A DNA stretch of 64,000 bases from Aphanothece cf. minutissima CCALA 015 (GCA_003003925.1 PVWP01000002.1:468091-532090), one strand, 5' to 3'; counted from the stretch's first letter, positions 25,483 through 34,556 are shown. Notes: generated from the sequence alone by a model not told the origin. Program-made: numbers and translations.

Positions 25483-27177
25483 TCAGCTGCGGTTGAGGCT
25501 GCGGCCCATCCCCTGGACAATGCCGCGCCCCACCAGGCCGATCGCCCGGCCGAGCACCTGGGTCAGCAGCACCACCAGGAGGTCGCCGAGACGTTTGAGC
25601 AGGCTGCGGAGCTGGGGACCCAGGGCATCGCGGGCCTCCAGGGCCAGGGTGACCGCCTGCTGCACCCAGCCCAGCTGGCGCAGCTCGGCATCGCGGGGCT
25701 CCGTGAGATCCACGCAGTCGATGGCACCGTCGCCCAGGCGGAACAGGGAGCGTCGGCTCTCGTAGAGGTGGATCGGCCGCTCGAACCAGCTGCTCCAGCG
25801 CTGCTGGGCGTTGAGCTGGTTGCGCAGCCGTTCCAGGTTGCGGGTGGCGAGCAGCTCAGGGCGCAGCAGGTAGCGGCGCAGTTCGGGCCATTCGGCGCAG
25901 GCCGCCAGCACCTCGGCGCTGATCAGCTCGGCACTGCGCACCAGCCAGTTGCTGAGCAGCAGCTCCAGGTACAGGACCGCCTGGGGCTCATCCGGCGCCA
26001 CCAGGCGGCCGTCCACCAGCAGCGGACGGGCCTGCAGCAGCGGGCTGAGCATGGCGGCGGGATCGGTCAGCTCCAGATCGTCGGTGTCGAGGCTGCTGCG
26101 CTGCAGCAGGGTCTCGGCCACCGGGCAGAGCCGGCCCTCCATGGGCAACTGCACATAGGACCCGGCCATGGAGCGCAGGGCCTGCTGGCGCAGCTCGGGC
26201 TGGAGCTCCCTCCAGAGCCGCTCCAGCTGCTCGCCGCGGGGATCATCCTGCAGCAGACGCTGGCGCAGCCGATGGAACTGCTCCAGCAGTCCCAGCAGCA
26301 GGTCGCTGCGGCGGGAGGCATGGAGGCCGTCGAGGGCCAGCAGCTGGCCACTGTTGTTGCTGGGGCCGGCGGCGGCGGCCTCCGTGAGCCGGCCGCGCAG
26401 GGCCTCCCAGAGCCCTTCGGCGGTGCGTTGCCGCAGGGTGATGGCCACCCCGTGGGCCGGGCCGCCGAGTGGGGCGCTGGGCACGCTGGCGTCGGCGGAC
26501 GGGGAGGGCAGCCCGGCGGGGCCGTCGAGGGGCTGGCCCCAGGCCAGGCTGACGGGCCCCCAGAGCCAGAGCAGCAGCCGGCGGGCCAGCCGCAGCTCCC
26601 GCACCCGGCCCTGCAGCACCAGCAGCGGCAGCAGGTCGACCGGCGGCGGATCCAGCAGGCGCAGGCAAAGGCGGAGTTCGGCATCGATCTGCTGCAGGCC
26701 GCTCAGCAGCAGCCACTGGCCCAGGCCCATCGGCACGGAGGGCCCGGGGTTCTCGCCCCGTTGCGTCGCGGCGATGGCCAGCACCCGGCCGCCGGCCAGC
26801 AGGGTGCTGACCGCCTGCCGCAGGCTCTCGGCATCGGCCTGCTCGATCAGCCCCTGGGCCGGCAGCTGCAGCAGGACATCGCTGCCGTAGGGGTGTGTCG
26901 CGGGCAGCAGCAGCAGCAGCGGCGCCGGGTGCCAGCGCTCCAGCAGCCGGCGGCTCTCGGCGTCGAGGGCCTGGGGTTCTGGCAGGCTGCCGAGGTACCA
27001 GAGGACGAGCTGGGGTGCCCCCTGGAGCTCTTCAGGGCCGACCACCCGGCAGCCGCCCCATCCATCGGAAGCCGCGCCGGAATCGTCAACCTCCAGCCAG
27101 CTGGTGAGGCCGGCGCGCTCCAGGGGGTCGGCGAACAGCAGCAGCTGGGGCAGGGGCCGTGCCGGACGTCGTCCCAC
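25483..27177 (-). CDS. DUF3685 (Ycf55-related) domain protein
   Basis: 564 residues. The N-terminal 120 residues resemble a receiver-like alpha/beta fold (LLLFADPLERAGL, LLLLPATHPYGSDV, LLQLPAQGLIEQ) without a recognisable phospho-acceptor set. The large C-terminal part is helical and Leu/Arg-rich and ends with a probable membrane-associated stretch (LGDLLVVLLTQVLGRAIGLVG). This matches the cyanobacterial DUF3685 proteins, related to plastid Ycf55, which have no established function. It starts shortly upstream of the PSI-factor gene with only 22 bases between, so it may lead the fumC operon. Confidence 0.8.
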   Translation of the reverse strand: MGRRPARPLPQLLLFADPLERAGLTSWLEVDDSGAASDGWGGCRVVGPEELQGAPQLVLWYLGSLPEPQALDAESRRLLERWHPAPLLLLLPATHPYGSDVLLQLPAQGLIEQADAESLRQAVSTLLAGGRVLAIAATQRGENPGPSVPMGLGQWLLLSGLQQIDAELRLCLRLLDPPPVDLLPLLVLQGRVRELRLARRLLLWLWGPVSLAWGQPLDGPAGLPSPSADASVPSAPLGGPAHGVAITLRQRTAEGLWEALRGRLTEAAAAGPSNNSGQLLALDGLHASRRSDLLLGLLEQFHRLRQRLLQDDPRGEQLERLWRELQPELRQQALRSMAGSYVQLPMEGRLCPVAETLLQRSSLDTDDLELTDPAAMLSPLLQARPLLVDGRLVAPDEPQAVLYLELLLSNWLVRSAELISAEVLAACAEWPELRRYLLRPELLATRNLERLRNQLNAQQRWSSWFERPIHLYESRRSLFRLGDGAIDCVDLTEPRDAELRQLGWVQQAVTLALEARDALGPQLRSLLKRLGDLLVVLLTQVLGRAIGLVGRGIVQGMGRSLNRS

Positions 27178-27240
27178 GTTGCCAGAGAAGGAATGGCCCG
27201 ACCTTAACCAAGGCGCCGGGCTTTCTCCAGTGCCACCCCT

Positions 27241-27735
27241 TCAGGAGGGGCGGGGCCGGCCGGAGAGATGCAGGGTGTACGACTCGATGGCAAAGCCCGT
27301 CTGCTCCTCGATCTGCTGGAGGAGATGGTCGGGCAGAAGAACATCAAGGTCGTGGATCTGGCCGGACTGGGTGCAGGTCAGGTGGCTGTGGGGATCGGCG
27401 CGATAGCCATAGAGACGGCCACTGGCCCGCTCGATGCACTCGATCACGCCGGCCGATTGCAACGCCTCGAGGTTCTGATAGACGGAGGTGTGGCCGATGT
27501 GGCGGCCCTGGTTGTTGAGCTTGTCGAAGATGTCGCGGGCGGAAAGATGGCTCTTCTCATCCCAGAGAAGATCCAGCACCATGCGCCGCTGACGGCTCAG
27601 CCGCATGCCCAGATCCCGGCAACGCTGGTAAACCTCCTCCACATGGGATGGCGCCGTGGCCACCGCATGGCGATCACCGGCCTCGCCGCGGCGGCCCGGG
27701 GCCGCGGAGGATGCGGTGGTCGTTGAAGAAGGCAA
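27241..27735 (-). CDS. Fur-family transcriptional regulator with altered Cys motif
   Basis: Up to 164 residues; the first codon is TTG 27735, and GTG 27663 is a likely alternative. The winged-helix domain (GMRLSRQRRMVLDLL, SARDIFDKLN, HTSVYQNLEALQSAGVI) is intact. The metal domain begins HSHLTCTQSGQIHDLD: the usual CxxC has its second Cys replaced by Ser, and no C-terminal CxxC is present. Fur proteins repress iron, zinc or peroxide genes depending on metal; this one looks PerR-like in length but lacks a complete structural zinc site. A 15-base palindrome lies 22 bases upstream and may be its own operator. Confidence 0.88.
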   Translation of the reverse strand: MPSSTTTASSAAPGRRGEAGDRHAVATAPSHVEEVYQRCRDLGMRLSRQRRMVLDLLWDEKSHLSARDIFDKLNNQGRHIGHTSVYQNLEALQSAGVIECIERASGRLYGYRADPHSHLTCTQSGQIHDLDVLLPDHLLQQIEEQTGFAIESYTLHLSGRPRPS

Positions 27736-27756
27736 ACGCTGCCGCAGAACACATTG

Positions 27757-27771
27757 GCTCTGTTATAGAGC
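27757..27771. promoter_or_regulatory. Palindrome upstream of the Fur-family gene, candidate operator
   Basis: GCTCT-GTTAT-AGAGC is a perfect inverted repeat with a 5-base A/T-rich centre in otherwise GC-rich DNA. On the regulator's strand the segment reads CTCTATAAC and may also serve as a -10 region. The position, between the regulator and the hisA 3' end, fits autoregulation. The site is not a canonical Fur box. Confidence 0.4.
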
Positions 27772-27818
27772 AGTTGCCCGATCATCGGCATGAACGCCAC
27801 AGCGGCGGCCGGCCGGGC

Positions 27819-28580
27819 TCAGGCGATCGGCAGCCGCAGCGGATCCTGGAGCCGACCGTCGCCGAGGGCCTGCAGCGCCTCGGCCAGCTCCACCCGTCCG
27901 TCGTACAGCGCCCGTCCCACGATCACCCCCTCCACGCCGAGGGGTTCGAGACTCAGCAGGCTGAGCAGGTCGGTGAGGCTGCCCACACCGCCTGAGGCGA
28001 TCACCGGCAGGGAGGTGGCCTGGGCCATGGCCCGCAGGGCCGCCAGGTTGGGGCCCCCCAGGGTGCCGTCGGTGGCGATGTCGGTGCTGATGATCGCCGC
28101 CACTCCGGTTCCCTCCAGGCTGGCGGCCAGGGCCGTCGCCTCCACCGTGCTCTGCTCGATCCAGCCGCGGGTGGCCACCTTGCCCTCGTTGGCATCGATC
28201 CCCACCACGATCCGGCCCGGGTGGCGGCCCGCCAGGTCCCGGACCAGCGCCGGGTTCTCCACGGCAACCGTGCCCAGGATCACCCGGTCCACACCCCAGC
28301 CCAGGAGCTGTTCGGCCCGCTCCACCGAGCGCACCCCTCCCCCCAGCTGCACTGGGATCTCCAGGGCCGCCGCGATGGCCTGCACGGCGGCGTCGTTGGA
28401 GGGTTCACCGCTCCGGGCGCCATCGAGATCCACCAGGTGCAGACGGGTGGCCCCCTGCCGCTGCCACTCGCGGGCCTGGGCCACCGGATCGTCGCTGAAG
28501 CGGGTGACCTGGCCGTAATCGCCCTGATGCAGCCGCACGCAATGCCCGTCGAGCAGATCGATGGCGGGGATGACTTGCAT
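27819..28580 (-). CDS. hisA: Phosphoribosylformimino-5-aminoimidazole carboxamide ribotide isomerase
   Basis: 253 residues. Performs the Amadori rearrangement of ProFAR to PRFAR in histidine synthesis; cytosolic (beta/alpha)8 barrel. The N-terminus [17 protein letters not shown] contains the first catalytic Asp, the middle has [16 protein letters not shown] (phosphate binding), the second catalytic Asp lies in [11 protein letters not shown], and [13 protein letters not shown] completes the phosphate site. Length is normal. It follows no other his gene here, as is usual in cyanobacteria, where his genes are scattered. It is divergent from the small protein at 28650. Confidence 0.97.
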   Translation of the reverse strand: MQVIPAIDLLDGHCVRLHQGDYGQVTRFSDDPVAQAREWQRQGATRLHLVDLDGARSGEPSNDAAVQAIAAALEIPVQLGGGVRSVERAEQLLGWGVDRVILGTVAVENPALVRDLAGRHPGRIVVGIDANEGKVATRGWIEQSTVEATALAASLEGTGVAAIISTDIATDGTLGGPNLAALRAMAQATSLPVIASGGVGSLTDLLSLLSLEPLGVEGVIVGRALYDGRVELAEALQALGDGRLQDPLRLPIA

Positions 28581-28649
28581 GGAAAGGGAGGACAATGCCG
28601 CTGCCGGACCCATCCTGTGCCATGACGCTGCCTGGATGATGCGGACCTG

Positions 28650-28874
28650 ATGGCCCCCACCCCTCCCGACCTCGCCACTCTTCACCTCGCCCCGGACGAC
28701 TGGCGCCGCCTCCGGGATGCGCTCCGTTACCAGGGCCGCGATCTCCACCACCGGTCCTACGCGGTGGACAGCCGGCGCCGGGAACTGCTGTGGGAGGAGA
28801 TGGACCGCTGCCTGGCGCTGGCGGATCGCATCGAAGAACATCTCGCCGGGCTCGACGGGGCCGATGCGGGCTGA
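28650..28874 (+). CDS. Small conserved-looking protein, unknown function
   Basis: 74 residues, soluble, helical, rich in Arg, Asp and Leu ([38 protein letters not shown]). No domain is recognised. Its end overlaps the start of the next, exported protein by 11 bases, so the two are probably co-translated. It may be a short coiled-coil partner. Confidence 0.6.
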   Translation: MAPTPPDLATLHLAPDDWRRLRDALRYQGRDLHHRSYAVDSRRRELLWEEMDRCLALADRIEEHLAGLDGADAG

Positions 28875-29643
28875 GAGGACGGGGCCCCTGCGGCTGGTCA
28901 CCTATCTGGGACTCGTCGCCCTGCTGCTGCCCATCGGCGGCGCTGGCCCGGCCCTGGCCCAGCCCCTGGCCCCGCCTCCGCTGGCGCCGCCGGCCCCACC
29001 GCCGCGCTCGTTGCTGGGGCCCGACGGTCCCGATCCCCGCGACAGGCCGCCCCCCCTGGCACCGCCCGGTTCGGTGATCCCACCCATCAACCGCCCCGAT
29101 CCCCGGCTGGAGGCGGCCCTGCGGGCCCGCCTGTTCGGCGGCCCGCTGGCCTCTCCCCCCGCCGCAGCCGGCGATCCCGACCAGACCGAGTGGGAGCAGG
29201 CCCGTGCCACGGCCACCCGGCCGGTCTGCGCCGACGTGGGCCCCCTGCGCTACCTGCACAACCGGGTCGACCTGGACGGCGACGGCCGCCTGGAGACCGT
29301 GGCGGTGGTGGTGGGCTCCTACGCCTGCTCCAGCGGCGGCTGCAGCCTGCTGATCTTCCGGGACAACGACGGCAGCCTGGAGCTGGTGGCGGAGAACGGC
29401 CTGTTCCAGTCGCCCCTGACGGTGATCAGCAACCGCCACCGCGGCTGGCTGGATCTCACCATGCCCGCCAGCCTGCATGGCGCCCCCGACGGCCTCAAGG
29501 AGCTGCGCTTCGATGGCCGCACCTACCGGCCCATGCCGCTGCCGGTGGCCGACGGCACCAGCGGGCCGCCCGGCACGGTGCTGCTGGAGCTGCTGCCGCT
29601 GCCGTTCGAGCGCCTGGGCCAGCCCCTCCCCTGCGGCCCCTGA
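28864..29643 (+). CDS. Exported proline-rich protein, unknown function
   Basis: 259 residues. A signal peptide ([21 protein letters not shown]) precedes a Pro/Ala-rich stretch of about 70 residues. A folded domain follows with [21 protein letters not shown], a calcium-binding-like DxDxDG loop as in FG-GAP/EF-hand-type repeats, and a Cys pair in [13 protein letters not shown]. The fold resembles VCBS-type beta structures, but no family is assigned. The start overlaps the upstream small gene. It likely acts in the periplasm or at the cell surface. Confidence 0.65.
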   Translation: MRAERTGPLRLVTYLGLVALLLPIGGAGPALAQPLAPPPLAPPAPPPRSLLGPDGPDPRDRPPPLAPPGSVIPPINRPDPRLEAALRARLFGGPLASPPAAAGDPDQTEWEQARATATRPVCADVGPLRYLHNRVDLDGDGRLETVAVVVGSYACSSGGCSLLIFRDNDGSLELVAENGLFQSPLTVISNRHRGWLDLTMPASLHGAPDGLKELRFDGRTYRPMPLPVADGTSGPPGTVLLELLPLPFERLGQPLPCGP

Positions 29644-29681
29644 TCCGGCCCGGCCGCTTGAATGGCGCTCACCGACGCGGC

Positions 29682-30605
29682 ATGGCGATGAGGATCCTGG
29701 TGATGGGCGGCACCCGATTCGTGGGTCGCCCCCTGGTCAACCGGCTGCTGGAGGCGGGCCATGAGCTCAGCCTCTTCACCCGTGGCCGCCAGCCGGTGCC
29801 GGCGGGGGTGGAGCATCTGCAGGGCGACCGCAGCAGCGCCGAAGGCCTGGCGGCCCTCCAGGACCGACCCTTCGATGTGATCGTCGACAGCTCCGGCCGC
29901 ACCCTGGAGGACACCCGCCAGGTGATCGAGCGCACCGGTCCCCCCTCCCATCGGCTGGTGTACGTGAGCTCGGCCGGGGTCTACGCCGACAGCGAACTCT
30001 GGCCCCTCGACGAGGAGTCGCCCACCGATCCCCACAGCCGCCACGCCGGCAAGCTGGACACCGAAGCCTGGCTGCGCCAGGAGGGCATCCCCTTCACCAG
30101 CTTCCGCCCCACCTACATCGTCGGTCCCGGCAACTACAACCCGGTGGAGAGCTGGTTCTTCGATCGGATCGTGCACGGCCGGCCGGTGCCCCTGCCCGGT
30201 GACGGCAGCACCATCACCCAGCTGGGCCACGTGGCCGACCTGGCCGCCGCCATGGCCCGCTGCATCGAGGTGGAGGCCGCCGCCAACCGCATCTACAACT
30301 GCACCGGCTCCCAGGGCATCAGCTTCCGGGGCCTGGTGGCCGCCGCCGCCCGCGCCTGTGGCACCGATCCACAGACGGTGGAGATCCGCAGCTTCGATCC
30401 CGCCGGCCTCGACAAGAAGGCCCGCAAAGCCTTTCCCCTGCGCCTGGCCCACTTCCTCACCGACACCCACCGGGTGCGGCGAGAGCTGGCCTGGGAGCCG
30501 GCCTTCGACCTGGAGGCCACCCTGGCCGACAGCTACACCAACGACTACGCCCTGCGGATGCCCACCACCCCCGACTTCAGCAGCGATGCGGCCCTGCTGG
30601 GGTAA
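29682..30605 (+). CDS. NAD-dependent epimerase/dehydratase, CSP41-like
   Basis: 307 residues of the extended SDR family. The N-terminal Rossmann motif GGTRFVGRPL sits at residues 9-18, and VYVSSAGVYADSELWPLDE holds the Ser/Thr region. The classical YxxxK is not evident; HAGKLDTEAWL occupies its place. This resembles the plastid and cyanobacterial CSP41 (chloroplast stem-loop binding protein) group, sugar-epimerase-like proteins that bind RNA and ribosomes. Typical epimerase chemistry is therefore doubtful. Start ATG 29682 (MAMRILVMGG) places the glycine motif correctly. Confidence 0.85.
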   Translation: MAMRILVMGGTRFVGRPLVNRLLEAGHELSLFTRGRQPVPAGVEHLQGDRSSAEGLAALQDRPFDVIVDSSGRTLEDTRQVIERTGPPSHRLVYVSSAGVYADSELWPLDEESPTDPHSRHAGKLDTEAWLRQEGIPFTSFRPTYIVGPGNYNPVESWFFDRIVHGRPVPLPGDGSTITQLGHVADLAAAMARCIEVEAAANRIYNCTGSQGISFRGLVAAAARACGTDPQTVEIRSFDPAGLDKKARKAFPLRLAHFLTDTHRVRRELAWEPAFDLEATLADSYTNDYALRMPTTPDFSSDAALLG

Positions 30606-30620
30606 GGGGCCGCCCACAGG

Positions 30621-31172
30621 TCAGACCCGCTGACCCGCCCGCAGATACCCCAGGGCCGAGCTGAGCGCCAGCAGCAGCGACGGCCAGAACAGCCACCAGC
30701 CGGCGGCCTGCAGAGCGGCCACCACCGCGGCCCCCTGGCCCAGGCCCCAGGCCGGCGGCCAGAGCAGCAGCAGCAGGGAGAGGAACTGCAGGATCGTCTT
30801 GGCCTTGCCACCCAGCGAGGCGGGGCCGCCGCTGCCCTGGCCGGCCCGCCAGCCGGAGATCAGCAGCTCCCGGGCCAGCAGCAGCCACACCGCCCACAGG
30901 GGCAGGCCGCCGGTATGGGCCAGCCAGAGCAGCGGGGCGCTGATCAGAATCTTGTCGGTGAGGGGATCGAGCCGCGCCCCCCAGACCGACCCACCGCCGG
31001 CCCGGCGGGCCAGGGCACCGTCGGCCCAGTCGCTGAGGCCGCCGAGCAACAGCAGCACCCAGGCCAGGGCGGGCCGGCCGCCGGCCAGGGCCAGCAGCAG
31101 GGGCAACCCCAGCACGGCCCGGGCCAGGGTCAGCAGGTCGGCGAGGCGTCGCAGGGGAGGGGTCCCGTTCAC
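30621..31172 (-). CDS. pgsA: CDP-alcohol phosphatidyltransferase, PgsA-like
   Basis: 183 residues from a GTG start (VNGTPPLRRLADLLTLARA). The CDP-alcohol motif is complete: DWADGALARRAGGG, then ARLDPLTDK with the two final Asp. Four to five TM helices flank it. The usual role is phosphatidylglycerophosphate synthesis from CDP-diacylglycerol and glycerol-3-phosphate in the membrane; phosphatidylglycerol is essential for thylakoids. Length fits PgsA. It is divergent from the CBS gene with only about 30 bases between start codons, so promoters must overlap. Confidence 0.88.
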   Translation of the reverse strand: MNGTPPLRRLADLLTLARAVLGLPLLLALAGGRPALAWVLLLLGGLSDWADGALARRAGGGSVWGARLDPLTDKILISAPLLWLAHTGGLPLWAVWLLLARELLISGWRAGQGSGGPASLGGKAKTILQFLSLLLLLWPPAWGLGQGAAVVAALQAAGWWLFWPSLLLALSSALGYLRAGQRV

Positions 31173-31202
31173 CAGCAGAATGCCATCACCGAGGAGATCC
31201 GC

Positions 31203-31670
31203 ATGGTCGTCGAGCGCAGCGTGGCCGAGGTGATGACCAGCCCCGTGCTGAGTGTCACCACCACCACGCCCCTGCAGGAGGCCGTGCAGCTGATGAGCGA
31301 CCACCACGTCAGCGGCCTGCCGGTGCTCGATGGGGTCGGGGCCCTGGTGGGGGAACTCAGCGAGCAGGACCTGATGGTGCGCGAGAGCGGCTTCGATGCC
31401 GGCCCCTACGTGATGCTGCTCGATGCCGTCATCTACCTGCGCAACCCGCTCGACTGGGACAAGCAGGTGCACCAGGTGCTGGGCAGCTCGGTGGGGGATG
31501 TGATGGGCTCCAAGCCCCACAGCTGCCCCGCCACCACCACCCTTCCGGCGGCGGCCCGCCTGCTGCACGACCGGGGCACCCAGCGGCTGTTCGTGCTCGA
31601 CGACCAGGAGGCCCTGGTGGGGGTGCTCACCCGCGGCGACGTGGTGCGGGCCCTGGCCGCCGAGGGCTGA
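31203..31670 (+). CDS. Tandem CBS-domain protein
   Basis: 155 residues made of two CBS motifs: SVAEVMTSPVLSV to VGELSEQDLMVRE, and SVGDVMGSKPHSCP to VGVLTRGDVVRAL. CBS pairs bind adenine nucleotides and regulate partner proteins. In cyanobacteria and plastids similar stand-alone CBS proteins (CBSX type) modulate thioredoxin systems; a role here is inferred. ATG 31203 has GAGGAGA at 31192-31198. Its 3' end overlaps the convergent pdeM gene by 44 bases. Confidence 0.92.
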   Translation: MVVERSVAEVMTSPVLSVTTTTPLQEAVQLMSDHHVSGLPVLDGVGALVGELSEQDLMVRESGFDAGPYVMLLDAVIYLRNPLDWDKQVHQVLGSSVGDVMGSKPHSCPATTTLPAAARLLHDRGTQRLFVLDDQEALVGVLTRGDVVRALAAEG

Positions 31671-32331
31671 CGCCGGAGCGGCGGGACGTCCCCGTCCACG
31701 GGACAACGGCCCCATCGGCCAGCAGCCAGAGACGCTCGCCGTCCGGACAGGGATGGCCGCCGGTGAGGGCACCGAAGGCGGGCAGGACCAGCTGCTCGGC
31801 CGCTGGGTCGTAGGCGAAGCAGGGCAAGCGCAGCCGGTCGGCGCCCCCGCCCACCAGGGCGACGGGGTGGCGGTGGCCGCAGAGGTTGAGGTGGCCGGGG
31901 CGGGGCTCGGGGGCGTGGCTCAGCCACAGGGGGCCGAGGGCCAGGGACGGCTCCTGCTCCAGCCCCTCGAGCCAGCAGCCCCGCTCGTGGTTGCCAGCGA
32001 CCAGCCGCAGCGGGCAGCCCAGCAGCTCCGGCAGGGCCCGCAGCTTCTGGCGCAGATCGGATGTCAGGCCCAGCCGGCTGTGGATCAGATCCCCCAGCAC
32101 CACCACCTGGGCGGGCCCGAGGCCATGGGCCACCGCCAGCAGGGCGTTGAAGGTGGCCCCGTCGCCATCGCTGGGGAGCGGGATGCCCTGGCTCTGGAAG
32201 CTCTCCGCCTTGCCCAGGTGCAGATCCGCCACCAGCAGCAACCCCTGCTGGGGATCCCACACGGCCCGCTGGCCCAGCAACTGGAGCCGGTGACCGCGCC
32301 ACAGAAACTCGGCCGAACCCGGCCCGTTCAT
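31627..32331 (-). CDS. pdeM: Metallophosphoesterase, PdeM-like
   Basis: 234 residues. The metal-binding motifs appear in order: ADLHLGKAESF (DxH), VVLGDLIHS (GDxxH), AGNHERG (GNHE) and LCGHRHPVAL (GHxH). These match the ligase-associated DNA damage response endonuclease PdeM, usually encoded beside a DNA ligase and an Lhr-type helicase. Neither partner is next to it here, so the role in repair is inferred from the family only. The last 25 residues are Pro/Arg-rich, encoded where the gene overlaps the CBS gene. Confidence 0.85.
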   Translation of the reverse strand: MNGPGSAEFLWRGHRLQLLGQRAVWDPQQGLLLVADLHLGKAESFQSQGIPLPSDGDGATFNALLAVAHGLGPAQVVVLGDLIHSRLGLTSDLRQKLRALPELLGCPLRLVAGNHERGCWLEGLEQEPSLALGPLWLSHAPEPRPGHLNLCGHRHPVALVGGGADRLRLPCFAYDPAAEQLVLPAFGALTGGHPCPDGERLWLLADGAVVPWTGTSRRSGVSPRRPGPAPRRRG

Positions 32332-32423
32332 GCGAAAACCATCAGCGTGGGGGAGGGGTCCGACGTCGGCGCGCCGGCGTGGCCATCTTCTCCGACCAGA
32401 ATCGAACCAGCACGAGGTCAGCG

Positions 32424-34556
32424 ATGACGTCCAGCCCGCCGGAGGCCACCCCCGATCCGAGGGCCTGCCTGCTGCGGCTGGCCCCCTACCTGCTGGGCCG
32501 GGCCCGCCGCGGCGTGGTCGGCAGCAGCCGCTATGCCCAGAAGCTGCGGGACGCCATCCGCGCCGCCTCCGCCGACACCAGCCGCCGGGCGGTGCTGATC
32601 AGCGGTGAGCCCGGCCTGGAGAAGGACAACCTCGCCGCCCTGATCCACTTCGGCTCGTCGGCCCGCAAGCAGCTGCTGGTGCGCGTCAACTGCGCCCAGC
32701 TGCGGGCCGACGGCGCCGAACTCTTCGGGGCCCCCGCCGGCGGTGTGGCCCTGATCGACTGCATCGGTGCCGGCGGGCTGCTGCTGGATCAGATCGACCG
32801 CGCCGACCCCGCCCTGCGGCCCGCCCTGCTGGAGCTGGCCCGCAGCGGCCGCTGGCGCTCGCCGGACGCCGCCCATACCGAGCACGTCTTCGCCGGCCGG
32901 GTGTTCCTCACCGCCGAGACGAGTGAGCCCGATTTCGACGCGATCTGCTGCCACATTCGGGTGCCGCCGCTGCGGGTGCGCCGCCAGGACCTGGGCGAAT
33001 GGCTGCGCTACGGCGTGCGCCAGAAGGCCCTCAGCCTCGGCTGGAGCCGGCCGCCGGCCGTGGGGGAGGGGCTGGTGAAGCGCCTGCAGACCTACGACTT
33101 CCCAGGCAACGTGCGGGAGCTGCTGGAGCTGATCGAGCGGGCCCTGCGCCAGTGCAGCGGCGCCCATCCGGAGGAGCTGCCGGAGGACGTGTTCTGGACC
33201 CTGCGGCGGCCCCAGCGGGCCCGCTTCGATCTGTGGCGCTGGAAGCCGCAGCTCCGGGACATCATGCGTTCGCCCGTGCTCTGGAACGCCCTGCTGTACG
33301 GGGTGGTGAGCTGGGTGTTCGTGCTGGTGAACCTCTGGCTCTGGTGGGGGCCCCAGGACCGCGCCCACAACGGCGACCTGAACCTCTTCTGGGCCTGGTG
33401 GTGGCCCCTGATCCTGCTGGCCTATCCCCTGGTGGGCCGGCTGTGGTGCTCCTTCTGCCCGTTCATGGTCTGGGGGGAGATCGTCCAGCGGCTGGCGACG
33501 GGACTGGGCTGGCGGCCGGCCCGCTGGCCGCGGGGGGACAGCGACCGCTGGGCGGCCCCCCTGCTGGCGGCCGGCTTCGCGGCGATCCTGCTGTGGGAGG
33601 AACTGGGCGACCTGCGCAACAGCGCCCGCCAGAGCAGCGCCCTGCTGCTGCTGATCACCGCCGGTGCCGTGGTCGGCTCCTTGCGCTTCGAGAAGCGCTT
33701 CTGGTGCCGGCACCTCTGCCCGGTGGGGGGCATGAACGGCCTCTTCGCCAAGCTGGCCATCAGCGAGCTGCGGGCGGAGGCGGGCACCTGCAGCGGCAGC
33801 TGCAGCAGCTATGCCTGCTTCAAGGGGGGCCCGGCGGAAGGGGAGGGGATGGCCACCGCCGGCTGCCCCCTGGGCACCCATCCGGCCCACCTCGCCGACA
33901 ACCGCAACTGCGTGCTCTGTCTGACCTGCGCCCAGGCCTGCCCGCACCGGTCGGTGCAGCTGCGCCTGCGCCCCCCCGCCGCCGACCTGCAGCGCGACAT
34001 GGCGCCCCCGGCGGGGGAGGCGGGACTGATCCTGGTGCTGGCCGGCGGCGTCTGCCTGCGGCACACCGAGCGGCTGCTGGGCTGGCTGCCCCTGGCTCCG
34101 GAAGACCTGGCGCAGGGCCCGCTGCTGGGGCGCCTGGCCTTCGCCGCCCTCGCCCTGGCCCTGCCGGCGGGGCTGTGGCTGCTGCTGCGACCCCTGGTGG
34201 CCCGGCTGCGGCCGGCCAGCCCCAGCTGGCTGCTGCTCTACGCCCTGCTGCCCCTGCTCTGGGCCCTGCTGCTGGCCCAGCATCTGCCCATGGGCATGGC
34301 GGAGGGGGGCCGTCTGCTGCCGGTGAGCACCGAAACCCTCTGGCCGGCCCTGGCCGCCCGGCTGCCCGCCTGGAGCGCCGATGCCCACGTGATCGCCTTC
34401 TGCCAGAGCCTGGCGGTGCTGGTGGGGGTGGGCGGTTCCCTGCTGATGCTGCGGCGCCTGCTGCAGCTGGCCCTCTGGAGCGGCCCGTCCCTGGCCCTGG
34501 GCGGACTGGTGGTGGCCCTGGGCACGGGGGGGCGCTGGCTGGTGGCCGGCGGCTAA
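32424..34556 (+). CDS. Degenerate sigma-54-activator AAA+ domain fused to NosR/NapH-like 4Fe-4S membrane protein
   Basis: 710 residues, start supported by GAGG at 32414. Residues about 35-255 resemble an NtrC-type AAA+ module: LISGEPGLEKDNLA at Walker A, LLLDQID at Walker B, and FPGNVRELLELIERAL at the sensor-II helix. The Walker A Gly-Lys pair is altered and the GAFTGA sigma-54 contact loop is absent. The rest has several TM helices and iron-sulfur motifs: WCSFCP, CRHLCPVGG, a Cys-rich CSGSCSSYACF, and a ferredoxin-type CVLCLTCAQACP. Cyanobacteria lack sigma-54, so this is not a normal activator. A membrane redox sensor or electron-transfer protein with an ATPase-like regulatory domain is inferred. 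Confidence 0.85.
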   Translation: MTSSPPEATPDPRACLLRLAPYLLGRARRGVVGSSRYAQKLRDAIRAASADTSRRAVLISGEPGLEKDNLAALIHFGSSARKQLLVRVNCAQLRADGAELFGAPAGGVALIDCIGAGGLLLDQIDRADPALRPALLELARSGRWRSPDAAHTEHVFAGRVFLTAETSEPDFDAICCHIRVPPLRVRRQDLGEWLRYGVRQKALSLGWSRPPAVGEGLVKRLQTYDFPGNVRELLELIERALRQCSGAHPEELPEDVFWTLRRPQRARFDLWRWKPQLRDIMRSPVLWNALLYGVVSWVFVLVNLWLWWGPQDRAHNGDLNLFWAWWWPLILLAYPLVGRLWCSFCPFMVWGEIVQRLATGLGWRPARWPRGDSDRWAAPLLAAGFAAILLWEELGDLRNSARQSSALLLLITAGAVVGSLRFEKRFWCRHLCPVGGMNGLFAKLAISELRAEAGTCSGSCSSYACFKGGPAEGEGMATAGCPLGTHPAHLADNRNCVLCLTCAQACPHRSVQLRLRPPAADLQRDMAPPAGEAGLILVLAGGVCLRHTERLLGWLPLAPEDLAQGPLLGRLAFAALALALPAGLWLLLRPLVARLRPASPSWLLLYALLPLLWALLLAQHLPMGMAEGGRLLPVSTETLWPALAARLPAWSADAHVIAFCQSLAVLVGVGGSLLMLRRLLQLALWSGPSLALGGLVVALGTGGRWLVAGG

